This document shows, piece by piece, positions 17,487 through 25,554 of a DNA stretch of 64,000 nucleotides; the stretch's first letter is position 1; the number at the start of each line of letters is the position of its first letter. The notes under the pieces were generated by a model that did not search any database, was not told where the DNA came from, and saw only the letters and a list, made by a program, of their open reading frames with translations. The stretch is from Vibrio sp. SNU_ST1 (lineage in GTDB: Bacteria; Pseudomonadota; Gammaproteobacteria; Enterobacterales; Vibrionaceae), in assembly GCF_030563405.1 (NCBI RefSeq), contig NZ_CP130749.1:1116001-1180000 (forward strand). The letters are read 5' to 3'. A program made the translations under genes and the position numbers.

Positions 17487-17924
17487 CTAATTCTTTTGAG
17501 AGCCTAACGCTTCTGCGGTCGCATCTTGAATAGACAAGAACAATGACGTGATTTGGCCAGTAGGCGAACGCATCGGGTTTAGCGTCACATTCTGGTACAT
17601 GAAATCAGCTTGTTGAGTAACAGGGCGAACATTGCGGCACTTGAACAGGTAAGGTCTTTGTGGCCATGTAATAAAGCTGCGACAACCTAAATCATAGACT
17701 GGCTTGGTTTTCAGCCTAAACCACTCTTCTGGGATTTCAGGGAATAACTCAAAGATCGACTTACCGATAGCATCATGTGATTGCTTACCGCTATGGTGAG
17801 TCATGAAGCCATTCCAAACTTGCACCTCAAAATCGCGATTAATCACCACCAGCCCCATGTCGACGTTCTGAACCATGTCCACCATCCAGTGGAACTGTTC
17901 AAATTCAGCAGGAAGATTCAACAT
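17487..17924 (-). CDS. PAS-domain protein
   Basis: A 145-residue single PAS domain (about 15-135) with no output domain: it starts with VDMGLVVINRDFEVQVWNGFM and has the conserved IGKSIFELFPE block. It is encoded one base after a response regulator with a CheC-like output, so the two form an operon. A likely role is as a sensory partner that modulates the regulator or a kinase encoded elsewhere. No cofactor-binding cysteine or histidine pair can be assigned. No kinase gene is adjacent. Confidence 0.83.
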   Translation of the reverse strand: MLNLPAEFEQFHWMVDMVQNVDMGLVVINRDFEVQVWNGFMTHHSGKQSHDAIGKSIFELFPEIPEEWFRLKTKPVYDLGCRSFITWPQRPYLFKCRNVRPVTQQADFMYQNVTLNPMRSPTGQITSLFLSIQDATAEALGSQKN

Positions 17925-17925
17925 A

Positions 17926-18930
17926 TTAAAACTCCTCCATTAGGTAGGCCAATTTATTATCTAGAAGTGGCAAAGATTCATCAACAAACATGAATAGAAG
18001 GTCACAACGGATTGAAGTGCCGTCTATGTTATAGCTGACTTCGAAAGTCATCGTTTTCTTGAATGAGCCGCCGGTATTTTCAATAACGGAATCGATTGAG
18101 ATGTGTTGACCCAGCAACACCGGAGAGCTCTGGAAGAAACGAACTTCTGACTGCTCACCTAACCCATTCAGGAATGAACCCACAAGGATGTTAGATACAT
18201 CCATCAACAGCTCTAGTTCTTCTAACTGTTCGCTTTCTGTTGGCACCTTCATGAGCTTTTTAAGATCGCTCACACTGGAATCACTCAGCAAGACTAACGC
18301 TTCACCTGCAATACCTTCTCCACTAAAGCCTTGGCAAACACCCGACACTTGGTCGTTGTCTGCTAAGTCGCGAAGTGCCATGTGCAATTCACTCACTTCC
18401 AAAATATTCACGTTCGGTAGTGGTAAATGGACAAATACATCAAAATGGCGCGCCAGTGCATCGGCGGCGCGGCCGATTGCTACGTTCGCCACTTCCATGT
18501 AGATATCGCGTCTACGTAGTATTGGAAGATCTAAAGCGGTAGGGGTAACCACCTGAGGCTGCGTTGGCGGCTCAACAAGTTCACGTAAAATGCCTTTTAA
18601 CGCTTCTTTATCGATCGGTTTTTGTAAAAACGCTTTAGCACCAAGCTCCATAACCCTCTGCTGCGCTTTTGGCTGGATGTCACCAGAAACAACGACAACT
18701 GGTGTGTTATCACCTAAGCGTTGCATCTCTTCCAATGTGCCATAGCCATCTAGCTCTGGCATGGTCAAGTCGAGGAACATCAGTTTAAACTGGTTTTGAG
18801 CTAACTCTTCAAGTGCATTAAGCCCATGAACAGCAAAAGTTATATCTGCATTTAGAGAACTAGGCAGTGATCGAGCCATCTGCTTCCTTGCTAATGCAGA
18901 ATCATCACATATAAGAACTGGGAACGACAT
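17926..18930 (-). CDS. Response regulator with CheC/CheX-like phosphatase output
   Basis: The 334-residue protein begins with a receiver domain (phosphoacceptor Asp54 in LMFLDLTMP; switch Ser82; Lys104). From about residue 140 a CheC-like domain follows. It has two half-motifs of the ExxN phosphatase type, EVANVAIGRAADAL (Glu146, Asn149) and DVSNILVGSFLNGL (Asp244, Asn247). CheC enzymes dephosphorylate CheY-type proteins. Here the fusion would let phosphorylation control phosphatase activity, possibly acting on CheY or another receiver. The second motif has Asp in place of Glu. It pairs with the downstream PAS protein. Confidence 0.85.
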   Translation of the reverse strand: MSFPVLICDDSALARKQMARSLPSSLNADITFAVHGLNALEELAQNQFKLMFLDLTMPELDGYGTLEEMQRLGDNTPVVVVSGDIQPKAQQRVMELGAKAFLQKPIDKEALKGILRELVEPPTQPQVVTPTALDLPILRRRDIYMEVANVAIGRAADALARHFDVFVHLPLPNVNILEVSELHMALRDLADNDQVSGVCQGFSGEGIAGEALVLLSDSSVSDLKKLMKVPTESEQLEELELLMDVSNILVGSFLNGLGEQSEVRFFQSSPVLLGQHISIDSVIENTGGSFKKTMTFEVSYNIDGTSIRCDLLFMFVDESLPLLDNKLAYLMEEF

Positions 18931-19312
18931 AAATGCACCACCGACAAATTAAAGCTAATTTCGAGGAGTGTAACAGATCATTATCGTATCAGGTACGGGG
19001 TGAATGAATTTATATGTAGATTATTAGTCAGATTGATGGGAAAAGCGGATATTCGATTATCTCTGATTATTCTTTATGAAAAACAATATGCTACAGAGAT
19101 AGTAACAAGCCATTTTATAAAGTAATTGCACTATTTCATGAAATGACTGCGGTAATTTATAGAATAACAGCCTTAATAAGTAGCCTATTAAGGCTAGACT
19201 TGCCGATTCACGCAACAGCCATACATGTTTGCTCAACTATACGTGTTGATCGCCTACTACGCGTTTATCAGGTTGACGTTTTTATCCGTTTTACATAATG
19301 AGTACAAGGGAG
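18931..19312. other. Intergenic region with one hairpin
   Basis: No coding frame with a ribosome site is visible. A perfect 10-bp inverted repeat AGCCTTAATA/TATTAAGGCT (19169-19195) lies about 120 bp after the small membrane protein gene. It lacks a clear T-run, so it is only a weak terminator candidate. Confidence 0.45.
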
Positions 19313-19558
19313 CTAAAACTGATATGTAGGCCATAGAATCAGTAATGCGAAACGAATAACCACAGCAAACACCAGTAAAGCGATGCCCAGACGGTACCAT
19401 TTGTATTCCGCAATATTCATTGGGATACGCTTATAAAACATAGTAATCACGCCTTTCCAATCACTACTGCGTCTTCCGTACTGCATCATGCTCGTCAAAA
19501 CAAACAGAGCACCAAGTACTAGCATTCCTTTCTCAGCCCAAAACAATCCAACTTCCAT
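19313..19558 (-). CDS. Small membrane protein of unknown function
   Basis: An 81-residue protein with two hydrophobic segments (about 8-24 and 56-76) flanking a basic cytoplasmic-type loop (YGRRSSDWKGVITMFYKR). A good ribosome site (AAGGAA) precedes the ATG. I do not recognise a named family. It sits alone between the CheC-like regulator and a MATE pump gene, all on the minus strand with sizable gaps, so no operon is implied. Confidence 0.65.
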   Translation of the reverse strand: MEVGLFWAEKGMLVLGALFVLTSMMQYGRRSSDWKGVITMFYKRIPMNIAEYKWYRLGIALLVFAVVIRFALLILWPTYQF

Positions 19559-19678
19559 TTGTATTTTCCTTGATAAAACGGTGAGCGACTTAAATCATTC
19601 TAGCTACCTTTGCTTACGGTTTCTGTAAGACCAAGGTCTAAATTACGAAGTACGCAATTCAGGGCTTATAGCCCATTG

Positions 19679-19720
19679 TTGGTAATTAGAAACTGGTAAC
19701 TGATAACTGGTAATTGATAG
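19679..19720. repeat. Three 14-bp tandem repeats
   Basis: Units TTGGTAATTAGAAA, CTGGTAACTGATAA and CTGGTAATTGATAG follow head to tail about 60 bp downstream of the MATE gene stop. They are noncoding. Confidence 0.75.
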
Positions 19721-19779
19721 TTCTCGGTCAGCATTACAAAGTTCAAGGTTCCATGGTAAAGGCGAGCATCACAAGCAGA

Positions 19780-21132
19780 TCACGAATAAACATGAGTCGA
19801 GAGATCCGGAGATTTACTGTTCTTTTGAATGACACGCATCAGTTGGATAAGCAGCAGAATACCTGTCACACCTAAACCAACACCGATTCCGCCCCAGATC
19901 CCTGCCAATTCAAACTTAGACATCAAATACCAAGCCGCGGGCAAACCAAATACCCAGTAACCAATGGCTGTCATTACGGTTGGCATTGAGACAATCTTCA
20001 TCCCTCTCAACAGATTAATCGCCAATAACTGCCAAGCGTCTACAATAAAGCACAACGCAACCACCCAAATAACAGAGGCCAATAGCGAAGTCATTGCGCC
20101 CGTACCATCGTCTAGCTTGAAGATAGACGCGATCATTTCCGGCCAGAGGATGAACACGGCAGACAAGGCTACGCTCAACACCGACACCAATATAAAGCTT
20201 AGAATCGAGGTTCTTTTGATGCCTTCGTAGTTACCCGCACCGAAATCACGGCCAACCAAAATCGCCGCTGCTTGTGAGAAACCGAAATTGAAGTTCCAAG
20301 TAAAGCTTAAGCATTGCAGCAGGATTTGGTGCAATGCTAGAGAAGCAATACTGATCGTTCCCGCCATCAGAGTTCCGCCGTATATCAAGCCATGTTCAAG
20401 TAACGCAGCGAGCCCAATAGGCAAACCCATCATCAATAAAGGGCTCATTAACTTGATTGAATACTCTTCTGTGTTTAACCAAGGGGCGAACTGCTTAAAC
20501 TCATCTCGCTTGAATACCCACACCGTGTACCCAACCATCACGATAAAGGCCGCGATAGCCGTACCTAGCCCTAAACCGGTTAAACCCATGTCTAATTGGA
20601 AAGTTAAGAAGTAGCTCACTGGCACATTCAGAATTACGGTGATAATAGACATCACCAGAATAGAGCGCACATTACCAAACGCACTGGTTAATCCACGTAG
20701 TACCAACAAAATAAGCGAAGGCAGCATCACCCATTTCAAGGCATGCACATATTCCATAGCTAAAGTAATCACTTCTTGGGGCTGTTTTGCTGCCTCTAAT
20801 ACCAACGGAGCAAACCAAAAGCTAGCCATTAAGGTCACACTCAGCACAAATGCCAACATGGTGGCACCTTTAACGGCTAATCTAATTTGTGTGTTACCAA
20901 ACTCAGGGCGAGCCACTCGCTGACCATAAGCGATCGCAATCAAGTTCGCGACACAACCCACGGTGCTGCTCGCAATAATAAAGATAAAAAAGTAGATAGA
21001 GGCGCCTAAGCCACCAGCCGCAAGGGCTGATACACTGATACGCGACATCATCCAAACATCAGTAAGGACTAAAGCCATGGAGATCAGCTGTGAAATGATC
21101 AAAGGGAATGCGAGTGTGAGTATTTTTTTCAT
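19780..21132 (-). CDS. MATE family multidrug efflux protein
   Basis: Inner-membrane antiporter of 450 residues with about twelve hydrophobic helices in two MatE halves. The N-terminal half begins with LAFPLIISQLISMALVLTDVWMMSRIS; the second half has FNFGFSQAAAILVGRDFGAGN. Proteins of this NorM-like group export cationic drugs using a sodium or proton gradient. A LysR regulator gene is divergent, with 100 bp between the starts, and may control it. The acidic residue usual in helix 1 is present as the Asp in LTDVWMM. The substrate is not predictable. Confidence 0.9.
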   Translation of the reverse strand: MKKILTLAFPLIISQLISMALVLTDVWMMSRISVSALAAGGLGASIYFFIFIIASSTVGCVANLIAIAYGQRVARPEFGNTQIRLAVKGATMLAFVLSVTLMASFWFAPLVLEAAKQPQEVITLAMEYVHALKWVMLPSLILLVLRGLTSAFGNVRSILVMSIITVILNVPVSYFLTFQLDMGLTGLGLGTAIAAFIVMVGYTVWVFKRDEFKQFAPWLNTEEYSIKLMSPLLMMGLPIGLAALLEHGLIYGGTLMAGTISIASLALHQILLQCLSFTWNFNFGFSQAAAILVGRDFGAGNYEGIKRTSILSFILVSVLSVALSAVFILWPEMIASIFKLDDGTGAMTSLLASVIWVVALCFIVDAWQLLAINLLRGMKIVSMPTVMTAIGYWVFGLPAAWYLMSKFELAGIWGGIGVGLGVTGILLLIQLMRVIQKNSKSPDLSTHVYS

Positions 21133-21232
21133 GAGCGCCTCAGGTAATTTCGCCCAAAATACGATCGATGAGGCTGGCGTTCAATTGATAAATTTGCGAC
21201 TCTAACATTCCATAAACTCATGCGAACGAATT

Positions 21233-22243
21233 ATGACCCCATATCCTAGCTTGCCATCATCCCATAATGGCTTAAAAGCCTTCGAAGCTGCAGCAAGGCT
21301 GATGAGCTTTACTCTGGCCGCCGATGAGCTGCATGTAACACAAAGTGCGATCAGCCGTCAGATTAAACAGCTTGAAGATGAGTTAAACGCATCATTGGTT
21401 ATTCGTAAGCATCGAGCGATTGAATTAACAGAACAAGGTCACGATTTGTATGTGGCTTTACGTGAAAGCTACGCCAATGTCGAAACGGTTATTGCTTCTT
21501 GGGGTGAGCCAAAGCAGAAACGTATTGTGATCAAAGCGACCTTGAGTTTCGCGACGCGCGTACTGATCTCTAAAGTCCGGGAATTAAACGAGCGTTATCA
21601 AGATTATGAGATCGTCATTGTGCCTGTGATTGAGGAAGACGAATCGATCAACAGCAGCGAATATGACCTACTGATCTTCCACACGCGCTTCAAAAAACGC
21701 TATGACAAGGCACCAAACATCACCTTCTTACGTGAAGAGTTTATGGCGCCGGTCTGTTCTACTAGTTTAACGAATTCTGCCAGCTTAAATAATTCTACCA
21801 ACTTAACGAATAAAGATACTGACCTCGATTCGATCTTAACCTTACCAAGACTCCACCCGACCTTAGATCATCACGACTGGAAAGTGTGGCTGGCTGATGT
21901 CGAGTTCCCACCGAAAAAGCCCGTTAGAAATACCAGTTTCTTGTCTTTGGATATGGCACTCAGTGCTTGCTTGTCAGGTGAAGGCGTCACGGTGACGGAT
22001 TTACTGTTAGTTTTGCAGGATCTACAACGGGGCTTCTTGTACTGCCCTAAGGATGCAAAGATTCAACACAGTGCTTGGACTTACTTCATGCACCAGCGTA
22101 CACACACACCTATCATCAATGACCTTATTGAATGGCTGAGGGAAGAGACAGCCAAAGAGATCGAGTTGCTGAAATCACTCGCACAGCAATATCAGTGGTT
22201 TGGTGTAATAGAGCAAGACAAAGGCTTTGGTCGACTCTCTTAA
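21233..22243 (+). CDS. LysR family transcriptional regulator
   Basis: A 336-residue LysR-type regulator. The N-terminal winged helix (about 10-70) contains AFEAAARLMSFTLAADELHVTQSAISRQIKQLE, very like GcvA/AmpR-type proteins. A substrate-binding effector domain follows from about residue 98. A Ser/Asn-rich insertion (about 180-200, SLTNSASLNNSTNLTNKD) interrupts the effector domain and may be a repeat expansion. It is divergent from the MATE gene and 42 bp before a DMT permease gene on the same strand; either could be its target. Confidence 0.9.
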   Translation: MTPYPSLPSSHNGLKAFEAAARLMSFTLAADELHVTQSAISRQIKQLEDELNASLVIRKHRAIELTEQGHDLYVALRESYANVETVIASWGEPKQKRIVIKATLSFATRVLISKVRELNERYQDYEIVIVPVIEEDESINSSEYDLLIFHTRFKKRYDKAPNITFLREEFMAPVCSTSLTNSASLNNSTNLTNKDTDLDSILTLPRLHPTLDHHDWKVWLADVEFPPKKPVRNTSFLSLDMALSACLSGEGVTVTDLLLVLQDLQRGFLYCPKDAKIQHSAWTYFMHQRTHTPIINDLIEWLREETAKEIELLKSLAQQYQWFGVIEQDKGFGRLS

Positions 22244-22285
22244 ATTAAGCTATGATTCCCCTTCCCTCACCCGATTGATATTTTT

Positions 22286-23185
22286 ATGCCTTCTTTCTCT
22301 GTTTCAATGATCCCTGTTGGGGTTAGGTTCATGATCCTCTCCGCTTTTGGGTTCGCACTGATGTCTGCTTGTGTGAAATACATCAGCAACTACGGTATAC
22401 CTGTATTTGAAATTGTTGCAGCAAGGGCATTGGTCTCTTTGATCATCAGCTATATCGATGTGAAACGAAAAGGCATTTCGATCTGGGGTAATAACAAACC
22501 ACTCTTGTTTGTGCGTGGTGCTGTCGGTACTGCGGCGTTAATGTGTGTTTACTACGCCGTAACCACCTTGCCACTAGCAGAAGCGACCATTCTACAATAC
22601 GTACATCCCGTGTTTACCGCGTTGCTTGGCGTGTTGTTCTTAAAAGAGCGCGTGCAAAAGTCGACCATGATCTGCATTGCATTCTGCCTCGCGGGATTGC
22701 TGGTGATGGTACAACCAAGCATGAACAGTGGCGCAAATAGTGAGTTACCCATGTTCAGCATTATGGTGGCGTTATTGGGCGCGTTTGGTAGCTCAATTGC
22801 TTATGTGATTGTGAGAAAGCTTAGCCAAACTGAAGATAGCTCGGTGATCATCTTCTATTTCCCGCTGGTTGCTCTTCCAATCTCAACAGCCCTGATCTGG
22901 AACGACTTTGTATGGCCGAGCTTATTCTTAACCATTATGTTGGTTCTAGTCGGGATTTTTACTCAGATAGGCCAATACGGTTTAACCAAGGCGATGCAAA
23001 CTCAAGCTGCCGGTAAAGCTTCGGCTTACTCATACGTTCAAATCGTATTCTCAGCGCTGTTAGGCGTGTGGATCTTCAATGAGATACCATCAGTTTGGAC
23101 TTACCTAGGTGGTGGTCTAATTGTCACGGGCGCACTCATTAACGTGTTTGGCAAACAGTTGTTAGTGCCATTCAAGGCTAAGTAG
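22286..23185 (+). CDS. EamA/DMT family transporter
   Basis: Inner-membrane permease of 299 residues with about ten helices. The first EamA repeat has FALMSACVKYISNYGIPVFEIVAARAL, like the group of S-adenosylmethionine or nucleotide-type carriers, and the second repeat starts near residue 160. The substrate is unknown. It lies 42 bp after the LysR gene on the same strand and may be cotranscribed. Its last codons and stop overlap the beginning of an 8-bp tandem repeat array. Confidence 0.87.
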   Translation: MPSFSVSMIPVGVRFMILSAFGFALMSACVKYISNYGIPVFEIVAARALVSLIISYIDVKRKGISIWGNNKPLLFVRGAVGTAALMCVYYAVTTLPLAEATILQYVHPVFTALLGVLFLKERVQKSTMICIAFCLAGLLVMVQPSMNSGANSELPMFSIMVALLGAFGSSIAYVIVRKLSQTEDSSVIIFYFPLVALPISTALIWNDFVWPSLFLTIMLVLVGIFTQIGQYGLTKAMQTQAAGKASAYSYVQIVFSALLGVWIFNEIPSVWTYLGGGLIVTGALINVFGKQLLVPFKAK

Positions 23186-23277
23186 CTAAGTAACCAACTA
23201 AGCGACTAAGCAACTAAGCAACTAAGCAACTAAGCAACTAAGCGACTAAGCGACTAAGCGACTAAGCGACTAACAGA
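23178..23277. repeat. 8-bp tandem repeat array (CTAAGCRA)
   Basis: Nine perfect 8-bp units (23198-23269) run in the order CTAAGCGA x1, CTAAGCAA x4, CTAAGCGA x4. Degenerate copies lie on both sides, including one that contains the stop codon of the permease gene. The block-wise order of variants suggests expansion by strand slippage. Confidence 0.9.
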
Positions 23278-23315
23278 GTAAATATCAGTTAGCCAATCAG
23301 CTAATAGATCTAAAA

Positions 23316-23348
23316 GAGCATTGCGGAATATTCCACAATGCCCTTTTC
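23316..23348. terminator. Intrinsic terminator after the DMT gene
   Basis: A nearly perfect palindrome GCATTGCGGAATATTCCACAATGC followed by CCCTTTTCT. It can close the plus-strand permease gene and perhaps the minus-strand VOC gene. Confidence 0.65.
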
Positions 23349-23411
23349 TATAAATGTCCTAGCACGTTTTCATGCTGCTAAATCGCAGTTATTATCTGAA
23401 ATCGGGCATAA

Positions 23412-23831
23412 TTAGCTCGTGGCATTGCGCAGCTTGGGATCATCACTCAAGTACTCTACAAATTCGATTTCAAAGCCCGCAGGATCCACAAAGTAAACGT
23501 TTTTGCGATAAGGTTCGTCGGCGCCGGGTTTGGCTATTGGGAAACCCGCATCAATAAGGCGCTCAATCACGCTTTCGATATTGTGAGTCACATAAGCAAA
23601 ATGCGCGAGGCCGACAGAATGCCCTGCCAAATATCTATTTTCACCCTCGCCGTGATCGCTCAACGCGATGTATTGGTATTCATCACCAAAATGTAGCCAG
23701 TTACGTGGCTTGCCAGACCATTCCCCTTTCCCCTCATCACGTACATACCAATGAGGGAAAGCCGCTTTATAGAAAGTCAGCATCTCTGGGATATCTTTAA
23801 CCACTAAATTTACATGTTCAAGTTGGATCAT
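23412..23831 (-). CDS. VOC (glyoxalase/dioxygenase-fold) family protein
   Basis: A 139-residue protein starting MIQLEHVNLVVKDIPEMLTFY, the classic first strand of the vicinal oxygen chelate fold, and ending FVDPAGFEIEFVEYL. Metal-binding candidates are His6 and a Glu in the last strand (EIEFVEY). It may be a lyase, a dioxygenase or a resistance-type binding protein; no reaction can be assigned. The ATG at 23831 is chosen because AGGAG precedes it by seven bases. It is transcribed alone. Confidence 0.85.
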   Translation of the reverse strand: MIQLEHVNLVVKDIPEMLTFYKAAFPHWYVRDEGKGEWSGKPRNWLHFGDEYQYIALSDHGEGENRYLAGHSVGLAHFAYVTHNIESVIERLIDAGFPIAKPGADEPYRKNVYFVDPAGFEIEFVEYLSDDPKLRNATS

Positions 23832-24076
23832 TCTTCTCTCCTTAAAGTATTCTCTTAAGCAACGTTGCATATCCTAATACCTAAAGTTAAGTTGAGGTAA
23901 AGGACTAATTTGCATTTATTTCGAGAACGTTTTTAGAGCCCAAGTTGTTCTGCTTTGACTGCATACCAACCTTGAGTTTAGACGACCTAATCCAATGTGA
24001 CTCTCTGCCTTGTATGTATTTAGGTACTCTATCCAAGCCACATCTACCACAAAGTGCCCCAATTAAATGAATATTG

Positions 24077-24141
24077 TATCTCGGCCTCCTTCGGTAATCG
24101 CAATGCAGAGCCTGCGAGTAAGAATAATCAGGGTCGAGATA
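24077..24141. other. Candidate structured noncoding element
   Basis: The ends TATCTCGGCCT and AGGGTCGAGATA pair imperfectly around 45 bases with internal partial pairing. No coding frame is present. It lies about 110 bp after the cysteine-pair gene (minus strand), on the far side of the terminator. The surrounding 23.87-24.25 kb gap shows nothing else apart from that terminator. Confidence 0.35.
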
Positions 24142-24145
24142 TAAA

Positions 24146-24181
24146 AAAGGCGCTAACGAACTTCAATCCGCTAACGCCTTT
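24146..24181 (-). terminator. Intrinsic terminator after the cysteine-pair gene
   Basis: Stem AAAGGCG / CGCCTTT with a 22-base loop that holds a direct repeat of CGCTAACG. The minus strand ends in TTTTTTAT. It lies about 70 bp after the stop. Confidence 0.65.
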
Positions 24182-24249
24182 AATCATTTGAACATCACAC
24201 TGTATTAATGGATGTATCTACATTAATACTAGTACTTTAATACGAGTGC

Positions 24250-24636
24250 TTAGTTTGACTCTTCTTCAACATCGCAATCAGCACAGCACTGAAGAGCAAT
24301 TTCATGTTCGAAGGTGATTGTATCTTGGCCTTCTTCTAGAAGTTCTGCTATTTCATCCGCGACTTCTTGCTCATCATCAGCTTCAATTCCGCTCGCTAAC
24401 TCCTCTTCTGAATAACCGAAGAAATTCAGCAATAGGTACTCGCGAGCTTCGTCTTTGGTACAAACCACATTTGCTGAAAGATCAGGCGTAACTTCACCTT
24501 CCGCAAGTGTCTTTGTCACTTGCTCTAGAGCTGTATCTTTCATCGCAGGCGTTAACCAACCAAGATCAGTACTTACTGTCGTTTTTTTACAGTCGAAGCA
24601 AGGCAGTTGGTGAAAGTAGTATTGAAAGGTAGTCAT
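24250..24636 (-). CDS. Acidic cysteine-pair protein of unknown function
   Basis: A 128-residue acidic protein. An N-terminal CFDC pair and a C-terminal CCADC group could form a zinc or disulfide site, bridging a Glu/Asp-rich middle region (ELASGIEADDEQEVADEIAE). No signal peptide or membrane helix is present. I do not recognise the family with confidence. It is a single-gene unit with its own terminator. Confidence 0.65.
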   Translation of the reverse strand: MTTFQYYFHQLPCFDCKKTTVSTDLGWLTPAMKDTALEQVTKTLAEGEVTPDLSANVVCTKDEAREYLLLNFFGYSEEELASGIEADDEQEVADEIAELLEEGQDTITFEHEIALQCCADCDVEEESN

Positions 24637-24787
24637 AGGTAATTTCTTCTTTAAGTTTGTATAGCGAGATTATGCGCGTTTTATAGCAAAATACTATCTC
24701 AATCAACACCAAAGATTGATTCGCTCTGATTATTTTAACCAGATGCACAGCAAACCATACTGACAACTTTAATCACCTGTTATTTGC

Positions 24788-25552
24788 TTAAATCGCCACA
24801 CACATCGGCGTATTGGATATAGGGTCACGAAATACGCTCGCTTTGAGATCGAAAACATCATTCAGCAATGTCTCGGTCATCACCTCATCGGGTGTGCCTT
24901 CAGCCACTAAACCACCTCTTTCTAAAACGATCAAATGATCGCAGTAACGGCTAGCTTGGTTCAGGTCATGGAGCACAACCACCACCGTTTTTCCCTTTTC
25001 ATTCATCTGCTGCATCAAGTTCATTAATTCAACTTGGTGAGACATATCAAGATAAGTGGTCGGTTCATCCAACATCACGACATCTGTGTCTTGCGCTATT
25101 ATCATCGCTATCCATGCTCTTTGACGCTGCCCACCCGACAGTGACTCAATCGGTTTATCAGCAAACTCAAGTACGCCGGTATCACGCATTGCCTGTTCCA
25201 CAATCGCTTGGTCTTCTTGCCCTAACCTTCCCCAATGGGACACATAAGGAGAACGGCCATATTCAACCAATTTTCGGACCGAAATGCCTTCGGGGCTGAC
25301 CAATATTTGCGGCAGAAGCGACAACGAACGCGCGAGCACTTTATCACCATAGCTCGACAATGGTTTGTCTTCAAATAACACCTCTCCTGTCACCTGCTTA
25401 TTGATTCTGACTAACGTCTTTAACAAGGTAGATTTACCACACCCATTGGGCCCAATTAAGGCCGTAATTTTGCCCTTAGGGATGGACACCGAAAGGTTCG
25501 GTATGATCATTTGTTTGCCGTACGCGACGGAAAGATTCTGCGTTTTTAGCAT
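24788..25552 (-). CDS. fecE: Ferric-chelate ABC transporter ATPase (FecE-like)
   Basis: ATP-binding subunit of an iron-chelate importer, 254 residues. It has Walker A GPNGCGKST (about 35-43), the iron-family signature LSGGQRQRAWIAM, Walker B VVMLDEPTTYLD and the switch histidine in VVLHDLNQA. The TYLD after Walker B is typical of the FecE/FepC/FhuC group. The ATG at 25552 is preferred; the earlier TTG would overlap the permease gene. It is the last gene of the iron operon. The fec symbol follows the receptor and gene order; a catechol or other siderophore substrate cannot be excluded. Confidence 0.85.
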   Translation of the reverse strand: MLKTQNLSVAYGKQMIIPNLSVSIPKGKITALIGPNGCGKSTLLKTLVRINKQVTGEVLFEDKPLSSYGDKVLARSLSLLPQILVSPEGISVRKLVEYGRSPYVSHWGRLGQEDQAIVEQAMRDTGVLEFADKPIESLSGGQRQRAWIAMIIAQDTDVVMLDEPTTYLDMSHQVELMNLMQQMNEKGKTVVVVLHDLNQASRYCDHLIVLERGGLVAEGTPDEVMTETLLNDVFDLKASVFRDPISNTPMCVAI

Positions 25553-25554
25553 GG

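Noticed and set aside
23178..23277. Possible CRISPR array
   Set aside because: Units are 8 bp and directly adjoining, without spacers; no cas genes are present.
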